Part shown: positions 27,701-40,700 of the stretch, piece by piece
Numbering within the stretch: position 1 is the first letter of the stretch
How the letters are laid out: the number at the start of each line of letters is the position of its first letter
Assembly (NCBI GenBank): GCA_963971225.1
Contig: OZ020268.1
Coordinates: 57,783,900-57,847,899, forward strand
DNA: 64,000 nt
Direction of reading: 5' to 3'
From: Melieria omissa
Taxonomy: Eukaryota > Arthropoda > Insecta > Diptera > Ulidiidae
Program-made: the position numbers and the translations under genes
The notes under the pieces: model-generated
What the model saw: only the letters and a program-made list of their open reading frames with translations
Told to the model about the DNA's origin: nothing
The model's database searches: none

Positions 27701-28640
27701 ACAGACAATTTGCAAAAAAAAAGAAATATGTTGTAATTTTTTAAAAGAAATACAAATGGCTGGGAAGTGATGCTATTCGAAAGTGGCTAGAAAGAAAATT
27801 AGGGAAAGAAGCGAAGGGAAGAAGTGAAGCATAGATGGATAGGTGGCAAGTTGATGATTTCAAAAAGTGAAAGTGCTTCAATGCCGTTCTCCAGGTACTT
27901 TGTGTTCAAAGATATGGTTTCTTGCTGAAGATATGCCACGAAGACAAATCCATAACAAAACAACTCATAAACCTTGCAATTCATCGGTATGAGGTAATTG
28001 TTGCCTATGAGAATAAAATTTAAAAATTTTGTTTTTTTCTTTCAGAACATCTTGAAGACAGCCACATCTGTTTAGGTGGGCGTTCACTCAGATTCAATTT
28101 CGTTTTGGCTGAACAGCAGAATCACTTCACTTTCTCCTTATTCTATGTTGCTCTCTCAATACAAAACCCAAACCACAGACAACTCAAGTTCTCATTGATG
28201 AGATGTCTGTGCCCAAACCAAAGCTGTTCAACTACTTGTCATTTTCTACTCGACACATATAATCAGATGAAAGGAAAGCTGCAGCACGGTCTTTCTGGGA
28301 TCAGAACCCTTTATTGTGCTGGTCATGCACAACCTAGTACAGTCACTGAGACTGAACTTGAACCAGGAGCCTGAATCACTCTCGGTATCTTCCTCTCCGA
28401 TCTACTTCATCGAATCATTTCCTTACCCATTCTGCATTCGCATTCTTTGGCAAATCCCTTCACTCACTCGCTTCAACCATCTTTCATTTAAGCTCCTCAG
28501 TTCACATACGACTCTTTTCAACGACCTCTTAAAATCTTAGTCAAGCAATTTCTCCTCCTTCCTCTACCATATACGAAATTTATAACAAGAATGTGTGCGC
28601 GCTTTGGATTTTTGCTGTTTTTTTTGTTTTGGTCTACATT
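27701..28640. other. Tail-to-tail spacer between RhoGAPp190 and tomosyn
   Basis: No gene is supported. The segment 28080-28560 is less AT-rich than its surroundings but has no frame with a recognisable domain and no terminal repeats that I could find. Confidence 0.5.
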
Positions 28641-28646
28641 TTTATT
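28641..28646 (-). terminator. Polyadenylation signal of tomosyn
   Basis: TTTATT on the plus strand is AATAAA on the minus strand, about 135 bases after the tomosyn stop codon at 28781. It is the first canonical hexamer downstream of the stop. Confidence 0.5.
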
Positions 28647-28780
28647 AAAAACATTTTATAAATAACATTACGATTTGAAAACAGAAATTAAATAAGTGTA
28701 CTTTTAATGTAGTAGTAGAAAGTGTTATAAAAGCAATATTACAATAACTGTGGTAGAATTAGCTCCTAAAATAAATATTT

Positions 28781-31700
28781 TTACAACTGATACCACTTTT
28801 TATCTTTATATTTAAGCATTAATTGATGTGCTGAACCGCTGAATTCTTGAGCTGAATTGGCCATGCGTTCTGCTCGCTCCTCCAATAGATTCAGTTTCTC
28901 GCCACGCTCCATGGCTAACTGATGTGCTCTGCTAATTTCAGATGCCGCAGTGGAAGCTCGTTGACCCAGCTGCTCCAAATTAGGGCCTGGTATATGTTTC
29001 GCCACCGAACGGTTTGCTTTCCCGCTCTGTTCGCCAACTGAAATTACATGCGAAATTAGTTGAATTCAGTGGAAATGATTTTTGAAAAGTTCATGATTCA
29101 ATTACTTGAAATTAACATTAACATTAATTTTCCTTTTGTTTTGTGGTACTTACAAAGTTCTTCTCTGTCCAAGCTTTTGGCGCCGACTCCGAATAGGCCC
29201 TTGAAAAAACTCTCCTTCGGCTGCTCCGGCATTTCGTGAGCCGTATACAATTCACCCATCATATCTAATATAAATTGACTGTGCAGCGTATGAAAAAAAC
29301 CATATGAATGCATAAGTAAACGAGTTCATTTGAAAAAGTTGGCATTTCGTATAAAACTAACCAAAATTCCGATGATATTGTGAATTTCTGAATTTCGGTG
29401 GGTGTTGCCATGTACAATCCGTGACCTTTGTGACTGAAGCAGAAAACTTTGGATATTCTAAAAATCAAAAACATTCATAGAAAATAAGAAAAAGTGTTAT
29501 TTCAAGTCAAATTTTTGATAGCTTTGAAAACGGTAATGAAAGAGAATTAATTTGAGTAAAATGGAATATAGTTAAAGAAACATTAAGTTAAATAATTTAG
29601 AATACAATAAAATAACTAAAAAATACAATAAACTAAATTGGAACACATCTTATGGAAAATTCAATAAAGAAAATTTAGATTTTCAATTAAAGTTTTGAAA
29701 GCTTGAACTAAAACTCAATTAAAGAAAATTCACTTAAAATAAAAGCAACATAAGTTGAATTTACTAAGAATAAAAATACATTAAGTTAAAGTAACTAAGA
29801 ATTCGATAAAATAACTAAAAAATAAAACAGAATAAATGTGAAACATACGAAAAAGTTAAGTTTCAAAATACATTTTCAAAATACCAAAAAAATCAATGGA
29901 AAACAATGCACTTTCAAAAAAATGGAACAAGATTAAAAAACATAAAATACATAATTTTTAAAACAAATAAAAAAAATTAAAAAATAAATTTTTTGAACAA
30001 AAAAAATTAATGAAGGAAAGGCACTTCCTAAAAATGGAAGATGATTAAAAAACATTAAATAAATAAATAAATTTTTGATACAAAAAAAATCAATGGAAGA
30101 CAATGCACCTCTTAAAAATGGAACATGATTAAAAAGCATGAAATACATAAATTTTAAAACAAATAAAAAAATTAAAAAATCAAAAAATTAATTTTTGAAA
30201 CAAACAAAAAAAAAAACAATGGAAGACAATGCAATTCCTAAAAATGGAACATGATTAAAAAACATTGAGTTAAAGTAACTTAAAATACAATAAAATAACT
30301 AAAAAGTAAAATAAAACAAATGCGAAACATATTTTCATTCATTGTTTTTAACCTAAGAAATATCAATTGACAATTCACCTTCAATTCAACAAAAATGAAA
30401 CGTTCTAAAAACATTCAGTATAATAAGTAACTTAGATAAAATAGAAGAAATGTGAAACATAAATCGGTAGCAAAAAGGTGACAAAGATTAAGTTAAATGA
30501 ACATTTTAATGAATTAAAATTAATTAATAAATGTATTGAATAATCTGAAATAATTGATTCTTTAATTTGAAATTGTACACAATCATTCACATACGCAATT
30601 TAAATAAAAAAAATATATATATGTATGAAATTTGGACGCCAAAGTGTCAGCACTTACTGAGTTGTGTCTTCATGAACAATAATCTGCTGTCCCCAAATGG
30701 AAAGCATTGGATCTACGATCCCCTGTTTACATTTTGTCTGGAAACTGCACCAAAAGTAATTTTTATTTTATCAATTAAAATTTAATTTTATCAATTAAAT
30801 TATTTATCAATTTAATGACTTAAATTTGTTTTATGTATAAAGCAAACGCTCAAATACGTTTCTAAATTAATTTGCCTGCCTTATAGTAGTCAGCTACCAA
30901 TAAATATGAATTCAAATTAACTGCCGCATCATTTTATACCTTAGCTCCATTAGTGGTAGGAAATCAGTGTCCAACAGCAACTTTAGACTAGGAAGACTAT
31001 GTACCATCAGATGGCCATTGGAAAGATAAGTTGCTAAACAAGAGCCATCTACAGAATAGATATAAAAATGATGAAATTGAACTGATGCACAATGAACAAT
31101 GTGTGCGCACCTTTCATTGTAATAGTTTCGGATTTGACTGCAAAATCCATTTCGGTTAGATTAATGCGGTTTATACAACACTGATTAGCAATATCGAAGA
31201 CTTTTGTTTGCTTTTCACTGGTGATAACAACGTATTGTCGGTCGGCCCATGTGTCCAAGCCGGTGCTGAGGCTGCCGCTAATGCCGCTGCTGCCGGCACT
31301 GCTGCTGCTGCAAACGTTACCACTTGCGGTATTTGATATTGTATTGGCAGTTGTCGGTGTGAATGTTGGGCTTGTGCGGCTGTTGCTCTTCGTTGGTGTT
31401 CCTAAAGCATTCACACATGCAATACATAGTCGTATTTAAAACATATTGAAAGTCATGAATCATTGCTGACTAATGCAAATGTTGCGAGTGAATCATTTGT
31501 AATTACACTGCACAATTTTCATTCAATAGTCTGCAATAACTTACTGTCTTTTTTGCCTTCTCGGGCCTCATCGCGCCAGGGCTCAAAGGAGAATGGTATC
31601 AACGAACCGAAAGCATCCAGGAACGACATGGATGTTATTGAGCCTTTCAAACGCACGATTGGACCACCTACACGAAATTTCAGTCAAAACCAATAAACAA

Positions 31701-34700
31701 ACCGAGCAGCATGTGGGCTGCTCACCGTTAATTGTCACCAGCACTGGCTGCGATTTGCGCACATCTCGCTCGGGCATTGCGATGAGCAGCGTCAAGATGG
31801 ACCCAAAGCTGGTGCCAACCCAGAGTGTTGGGGCAAGTGTCAAAATATCTGAAATGATGGCAAAACAAATGTACAACGGCTTGCAGAAGCTTGCGGTTGT
31901 TCGAGACGTACCATTCTTCTTGCTGTAGCTCTCAATGAAAGCCAAACAGGTGACCGATTCCGAGGAAGACATGTCAATGCTGGACATAGACGATGACCTT
32001 GATCTCGAGAACGAACCGTCCAATTTGTCTGCAAGTGTACGAATATCAAATTTAACATCAACACTAAGTTCCATGCGCTGTCAAGCCATGCGAAAGTTGT
32101 ATGTTGAGAGCATGTGTGAAGCAGTGGCAATGCAGTTGTCGGTGTTTACATTTACATATTGTTTGTTTTTGTAAGTGGAATTGTGTCCATGTGGTGGTGC
32201 AACAATCGACTAGGACCACAGGCGTACAAATGTTGTGTAAGACACTTATTCTTCACAAAAAAAAAAAAAAATTATAATAATTTGGAAAATGTACAACTCG
32301 CGTTTGGTTGTGCGAATCTCCCGACCATTTCAGACATGTCTAAAGATCGAAATATACAGACATATGTACAGCTACAGTTGTGTAATATAATAAATACCTA
32401 CTTAAGTCATAACACACCGGGAATGAAACTGCTTTTTTATACAGTTTAGAGTACATAAAACTCTTGAAAACTCATACTTGAACTTGGCGCAACAAATTTC
32501 CCTTTATGAAAAAGCAATAAGGCTTTCATTAAACATAGATTTTTCCCCTAGGATTCTTAAATATAGGGTGTTTTTATTAGAGGTTTGTTTTTCGAATAGA
32601 GATAAAACTGGCATTTTGTGGTCAAATGTGGCAACTCTAATGTCATTTATGTTCAGTTTGGTTTGCCATTTCATCATGAACAGGTTGACAAAAGAACAAC
32701 GCTTGCAAATCGTGCAAATTTATTTCGAAAATAATGGTTCAGTTCGCGAAGTTTACCGCAAGCTCCGTCCATTTTATGGTCGACATAATCGTCCATCAGA
32801 GCAAAATCGGTCCATCCATCGGTTAACCATGGGTCGTTTTCGCACTACATTTACTCTATGTGATAATACGCATCCGCAGAGACGTCGAACAGTGCGCATC
32901 GAAGAAACAATTGCCGCTGTAGAGCAAAATGTTGAAGAGGACCCGAATGAATCGATTCGCCACCGTGCACAGCAATTGGAGCTTTGTCCATCAACTTTAA
33001 AAATTGGACCTGTAGAATTGGCTTTATTCGAGCCAGCTGCGGCGGCCACATGCCCGAAATCATATTTAAACATTAATGGCATAAAATTATCCTTCCAATA
33101 AAGCCAAATTGATGGACATTAAAACGATTTTCTTGTGTTTTATTTCAATTCGAAGTTCTATACCTCTAAAAAAAACACCCTATATAACTTAAAGTCAAAT
33201 AAAATAAAATTTACTATTACTATACATAACAATTTACGGCACACACTAATAAGGAACTTCTGGTTTAGAAGCTACAGACAGATGAACTATGTGGAAAAGG
33301 TTAACTTGTTTTTCAAAATCGCCCTTTAACGTTCATTATTTTGGGTTTTCAGATTGAAATTAGACACTTTTTGGAAAGAGTAGAGTTTCTAGGAGTCACA
33401 GGCATTTGAACGATACTAACAAAGTCAGCCTTCAACAAAGAATATTTTGGCTTTGGCGTTTCACACTGAAATCAGGGACTTTCGACCAATTTTTGAATAG
33501 CTGGAGGTTTGTATTCCAAATGGAGTTCCTATTTTCTGAGCTTTCCGGTGAAACATCGGAGACATTTGACTAATTTTGGCAAAGCTGTAGATTTCTACTA
33601 TAAAAGGAGTCATAAATCAGGTCACTAACCTTTCAGGTCTAGCAGCTATAGGCAGTTGAACTATATTGAAAAATCTAATTTTTCTCAAAATCCCTCATCA
33701 GCTTGAATATTCTTGGCTTTCCGGTGAAATCTCTGGAACTATCGACCTATTTTTGGTTAGCTGCAGACTTCTGCTATAAATTAAGCCATAAATCAGATGA
33801 CTAACCCTTCTGTTTTAAGATCTAGATGCAGTTGAACGATGTTAATAAGATTAAGGTTTTATCAGTCACTCATCATTGGCGATTTCCTTGAATTTACAAT
33901 GGAATATCGGAGACTTTCGACCCACTTTTCTTAACTGGAGTGCTCTAAAATAATATAGCCATAAATCAGGGCATTAACCTTTCTGGTTAAGTAGCTTTTT
34001 GCAGTTGCACGACCTTTAAAGTGCAACTTTTTTTAAAATCTCCCTTCAATATAAATTCCATAGGATTGGCGTTTTTGTTGAGCTAAAGAGTTCTATTATT
34101 AACATTATCCAACTAACATTATCTGGCAGGTAAAACTTAAGTTTCATACAAGTAAAACACTGATTACAGATTATATAGCTTAACATTAGAGTTTTTGCAT
34201 TACGTAAAACATTGCTACAAGGCAGCCCAAAAACAAAGTCTATCTTTCGCACCACTGCACTATACACACAACATTTCTTTGCAATAACTCAACTCGCCAT
34301 TGTTCATACCGGACTGATACATGTGGTCCAATTTAGGTTCCTCAGTCCAAAAATAACACCAAAAAACATCACTAATGAAACCTTAAGCAAATTGAATTTT
34401 CCACGGCCATACATTATTTTGTAACATAGACTTTAAACTTTTAAAACACTTTACTTCCATATTTCTATAAACTTCCAAAACTATGTAAGCCTGATATAAC
34501 TTTATTGTTCTGTAGTCAAATCCCTTCTAGCAATTTTCGTAAATTTAAATATTTCCAACTTGATGTTTTGCAAAGTTTTGATCACGGCGCACCAACTTTT
34601 CGAAAACACATTACTTTTGTTTCGGAATTGTCACGTTTAGCTGTTTGAGCCTGAAGCTGCGCTTTGTTGCAAAACACACAAACTTGTGATGTCCCACCTT

Positions 34701-37700
34701 GCGATTTGGACTTTCTTAGGGATTCAGATGTCACTGATTGCTGTTGAACCGGCTGGTTAGTCGCTTGCGGTGCATACACGCCGGCCTCATTCAAATTGCT
34801 GCTGGTGCCTCCAGTTGTTGGGGCGGCCGCTGCCTCGGCAGCGCCATCAGCGATTAATGCCGCTGATGGCATTTGCTCTTGAAAGCATGTTTTCGAAATG
34901 TTCGACCCGCCTCCACCGCCGCTGCCGCCGCCTGCGCCATCGCTACCCTCGGATGTGCCGGCGTCGGTCGCGTCGTAAGCGCGCCGCTCGCTGGGACTAC
35001 CTGAAACACCTATTTTGTTACCAACACAGCTGGACGCGGACGCGGTCGACGCCGAGGCTCCGGCTACCACTCCACCACCGGTTCCGCCGTTTATCTGGGG
35101 TTAAAATGAAGGTAAATAAATGGGCATGACAATGATCGATCGTATCGCTAATGTGAGCATTAATACAGTTTTACAGTTGTTCACGTTACAAACAAAATTA
35201 ATCAATGGACATTTTCGAAAACTCAAAAATCAAAAATTATTCTCATTTTTTGTTGTTGTGTTGTTGTTTGCAAAAAGTAAACAAATAAGGTGCAGCAAAA
35301 CATTTTTGTACAAAAAAAGGTGAACAAAAGATTGAACAAAAGTTTACTCACACATTCGTTTTTGCTTTTGTGTTGTGGTTTTTTTGTTGTTGTAATGCAT
35401 AAAAAACAGGTGAAAAACGAAAAAATAATGCACACAAATTAAAAGTAACTTTGCCATAATGATTATGATACACACACACACACAAGCACAATTAGCCTGA
35501 AGTTGGCAGCCCTCAAGTGGAGACAAGCACAAACACAAATCGAGTGAACTGTTGCGATTCAAGTGAAGCTTGGAATTGAACAACGACGAGTGCTTGTGAA
35601 TATATAGTATGTGAGAAACTATAGCAATAGACACCATATTCAATTTCATTCGATATTCATTTCGATTCAATATCGAACAGCTGCTGCAGAAATTCAATAT
35701 GCGGAGACCGAAGAGCGAGAGAGAAAGAGAAAAAATAGGATCGAAGCGAAGGGAACTTATTTGGATATTTGGATATACATATTAACCCAAGCATATAGAA
35801 CAACGATTTTGAGTTTCGAACTCATTTCACTTTTTTGAGGAATGTTCAAAAGATTTGTATTACTTTCTGAATTTGGAAACTTTTGCTGGGAGAGTTTCGA
35901 AACAAATTTCAGTAGTTTTGAAAAGCTTAGCAAATGTTTTAACAATTCGAATTAAGATATTTTTGTCTTAAAATATAAAAACATACTATATATCTTTCTG
36001 AAGTTTTAGTTATTTAATGGGTTTGTAATGTAATGTGTTTTTTCGAGGTTTATAATTTTAATAAGTCATAAACTTAACCCAAATATAATGATACCTACAT
36101 TTCAGGGTGTCTGTTAGCAGATTTAAAGCACAGTTACTCAACACATTTAAAAGAGGTGTACCACATGTAGTCGGTCGACGTATTTGGGTTAAAAACGAAT
36201 AAAATAATGAAAGAATTTCATTGGCCACTAACATTCATCAGCAGATTGAGAGATTCATTCCAAGATTACTAACACTTCACTTGTGAAGATTTCTTATTGA
36301 GAGAAGCACTCACATGGCTGACAAAAAATGTTCAATCAGCAAAAGTTCAATACATGCATTAATTTTTTTGGTTTTCGTTGCTATGAAAAGACTTTAAACT
36401 GTGTATCACTGATGCTTTTCTTTTTCCTTCCAATTGTTGTGATCTGTTTCAAAGGTCACAGATCACAGAAGGAGTTAATGTTGTTATACTATATGCAATT
36501 TTTCGATGATTTTTGTACGTTTGTTTGAAAGTTGAAAAATGAGATAAAACTTATATTTAATCAGAGTCTTCTGGGAAACTCTGGTGTTTTTTAAACACTT
36601 GTAAAAATATCAGGAAATATGTAGGAGCATTCACATAAAACAAAGCAACATTTGTTTTATGTGAATGTGAATTAAGTGCGTTCCTAGCGAAGTTCAGCAG
36701 CGGCTTAATGCCTCTTTTAACTCAAGAGTGAGTAAGAAGCAATCTTGAGATAGCCTGACAGAAGCAAAGAATGTACTTCAAGATTTCCCAGACACAAGTT
36801 TCTTTGCATTTCCTGCGTTCATACGACTCGGTGATATTTTGAGTTAATGTGCTTACGATATCGCAATTTTCGCATAATTAAAAATAGTTTATTTTAAAGT
36901 AGGTAGGAAATCTTCAAACGCACTACACTACAGTTCAGAAAAGTTCATTGAACTGAGCAATAAAAACTAACTTTGAATTTCCCAAATCATGACCAAAAAT
37001 CAATGCAGTTGAAAGCAAGTTTAATATCTATCATTATTATCTTTATTATTGTTATTGTTAGTATGATTAAGTGTTTTGAACACCCAGACCAATAATGATC
37101 TTTTGTACAAGCTTTGGTTTAATGCTCCAAGTTGAGTTTTTTTTTTAATCTAACTTTTTTTAATTATTTATTTTAAGCATTTTCTGAGCCTATAAATTTG
37201 CCATCATATTTTATTATTTTAATTTTTATTATTATTTTAATATCTTGGGATAGTAAAATAATTTTTTATATTTTTGTTTGTTACATAGATTAATTTTAAA
37301 ATATTTTACAAAACATCGTTAAAAAAATTTTTAGTAGACAATCGTTACTTTCCAACTCATAGTGTTCTCGTATGATACTAAAGACTGGCTTTGCGTAACT
37401 TTACACATACAACTACTCAATAAATATCCAACTACTACAATACAGTTAGCCAATTATGGCCGATCACACCATGCATCGAGTGGAATCGTCGGCTTTTAGT
37501 GCAGGTTGGGCCGCTTTTATTATTATTATTTTTATATATTGTTGGTAGTGTCCAAGGACACAGGTTTTACAATAGCTTGTGCCTCCCCCTTGACCAGCAA
37601 GTACCCAGACTCCCAGCGACTTGAAGCCGATCTTGCCAGCCCCACCACTCGGTGATTCTGTAGCCTTCAGTAGGCAACCCTTGACATTAAGTTCCCAGAT

Positions 37701-40700
37701 ACTCTGGATCTCCATTAGCGTTGTGTGACATATCTGCTGTACATACACACAAACATATATGTGGTATATATGTAGTAGTACTGTACAGATGTTGCACTAA
37801 TATAGCTTTGCCAAGAAAACAACACAAAACAAAACCAAAAACTAACGCTTTACTTACTACAAAACCAACTACGAGTGCAAACGTTCGCCTGACAAGCGTC
37901 AAAAACTATGACAACACAATGCAAGCAGCCGACAGTAGTTGATGCAAATTTTATAAATACAAAAAGCATTTCGCTGACTATTTATTCGACATCCACGGCG
38001 CCATTCGTTAACCCATTGAGCCACTAACCAACTGTTGTGCTTTTGGTGAAGGGTGAACAATACAATGCGCAACTACGTGTCAACATACAAACTAAATTGG
38101 CGGTGCAGTGTCGAACCGATTGGCCGATGGATAAGCTGGGCGCTTTGTTGTGGCATTGCGCTCGGCTGTGGTTGCTGTCGAGTTGCTGCTAAAACAAACA
38201 ACTACATTCATGTGGCGTAATTTAGCGTCTACATTAGCGGTTTAAAAGTTTAAAAAGATTTACCAAAAAACTTCCACAAAATGACATAAAGGCAGTTGTA
38301 CTGATCGGCGCCCGAGGCCTGGTTTCAAGAAAAGAAGCAGAAGAATTCAGCATTAGAAATGACAGTTACGTGTGCTCGATGTGGTGGTACATATGTTTGA
38401 TGCGTATTTACGTTATGTGGGTGTGTATGCTGGTGAGGGATTGCGGGCGGGGCTGGGCTCAGCGGGAATTTGGTGGGAACGGAAGAATAGTGGAAAGCGC
38501 TCGATGACGTTGGTGCGACAATTAGCGCCCATTAAGCTTGGGTTAAGTGGCAGTTAGAGTGGAGAAAGCCTGCATTGGAATCGACACATTTGAAAGGCTC
38601 AAGAAGAGGCATGGTAAATCTCTCGGCTAAACAGTACACCAGCTAGAATATTCGGGAGGTAGTCACAAGGCCGCATAGGATACCGACGACGCGTCTGTTA
38701 AACTGAAAACTTCTACAGATTTATGTTAATTGCATACGACGTAAGTACACATTACGAGAAGAGATGAGTTGGTTAGAATGTAAAGAGATCTGCGCAGTTA
38801 TGAAAAAAAAAACCATGTAAATCGAACTGGCGCACCTTTGCTGTAGAGGAGCCATGGTGGGTACATGGTTCAGTTATTTTTATGTTAGAATTGAATTAAA
38901 ATTAGTTTAATATTTAATTAATCTTGACTATGAAGTTAACATGACGAAAGTTCCATAAAATTCTATAGTTAATCTGGTTAATTCAGATATTCCTTAATTA
39001 ATTCTGAAAACTGTGGAATTTTCGTTTGCTTATTTACTCCTCTTCAATAATTCGTACATAGTTAAATAATTAACTATAGCTACTTAGTTAGTTAATTACT
39101 ATGAGTTAGAACTATTTTAATATGATTTTAAAAAATTATTAACTATTATTATTCATGGTTAATTTACTGTAAATATTATAAACTATGACGAATTTATTAT
39201 AATTTTTATTAAATATAACTTATTTATTATATTATTAATAATGAATCATTAATATATATTATAACAATTTTTAGTTAATTAATATGACTAATTAACTATA
39301 ATTAATATACATAGCAATTACACTGTGCGTGAAATTTGCCCTCAAAAATTTAGACATGGGGGGACCTACTGGGTGAGTTTCCTATAGGTATACTGAGTTG
39401 AGATCCACCAGCCGTTTGGTAAGATTGGCTCTAGTTTAAGGGAAATCCGACTTTTAAGTTTGGTAATTTTCGGGAAGTTTGTCGCTTAAGTCTTCGAACA
39501 TTTAAATGCTAATAGGTCCTAAATCGTTCCGAATATCGCTTTACTGTCTTCGGCAGGTTTGTAGATATTTTAACGACCAACAAATTTGCTTAAGACACCA
39601 ATCCAAAAAAAAATACATTCAAACTGTGTAATTGCGATTTGTGAATTTTTTTGCGCAGCGCAACGTGGCGTATGAGTGTAATTTATTTATATTAATATTA
39701 CAATTAAATGACACTCATACGCCACGTTGCACTGCGCCAAAAAATGCACTTATCGCCATTACAGTTTGAATGTATTTTTTTTGGATTGGTGTCTTAAGCA
39801 AATTTGTTGGTCGTTAAAATATCTACAAACTTGCCGAAGACAGTAAAGCGATATTCGGAACGATTTAGGTCCTATTAGCATTTAAACGTTCGTAGACTTA
39901 AGCGACAAACTCGACTAAAATGAGCAAACTTCAAAGTCGGATTTCTCTTAAACTAGAGCCAATCCAGCCAAACGGCTGGTGGATCTCAACTCAGTACACC
40001 TATAAAAAAGTCACCCAGTAGGTCCCCCCATGTCTAAATTTTGGACTTGCACAGTGTTATTATTAAGTATAGTAAATCAATAAGCTTTAATAAAACATTA
40101 TCGAAATAGTTGGCATGAAATAATTATTTCACCATAATTAAAATTTTTAATTATTATTAACTATAATTAATATACATAATAATTACTATCAATTAAAGTT
40201 ATTTCATTGTTGTTAATCAATAAATTCGAATAAAAAATCATCGAAGTAATTGGAATTTTATAATTATTAAAGTTAATTTATTGTAAATAACTAATTAACC
40301 AAATTAAATAATATTAATTAATGACTAATTCTGTCATATTTAGTTATAATTACTAACAATAAATCAGTCATCGAAATAATTCACATTAAATAATCAGTAC
40401 TCAATAATGAACATTAAATAACTTCATTTCATATTTAACTATAATTAACTAAAACCAATTTATTAATAAAAACCAATTTATTATACAGTTGTGATTGAAT
40501 TATTATCATTAATTATAGTTAATTTTTTTGTATAGTTAATTTAATTAACATTAATCAATGATAGCTTCTGTCAAAATTAATAATAGTTATACAATAAATC
40601 ACAATGAAATATTACCGAAATAATTCACATTAAATAAAAAATACCAAATAAGCATTAAAAAAATATTTACACGTAATTGAAAGAAATATGAAATAGAAAA

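Noticed and set aside
32682..33101. Possible real small gene with a helix-turn-helix domain
   Set aside because: Terminal inverted repeats and TA flanks show that it is the remnant of a mariner-like transposase.
33240..34065. Regular repeats checked as a CRISPR-like array
   Set aside because: Units are diverged along their whole length with no constant repeat and unique spacers; this is a eukaryotic intron.
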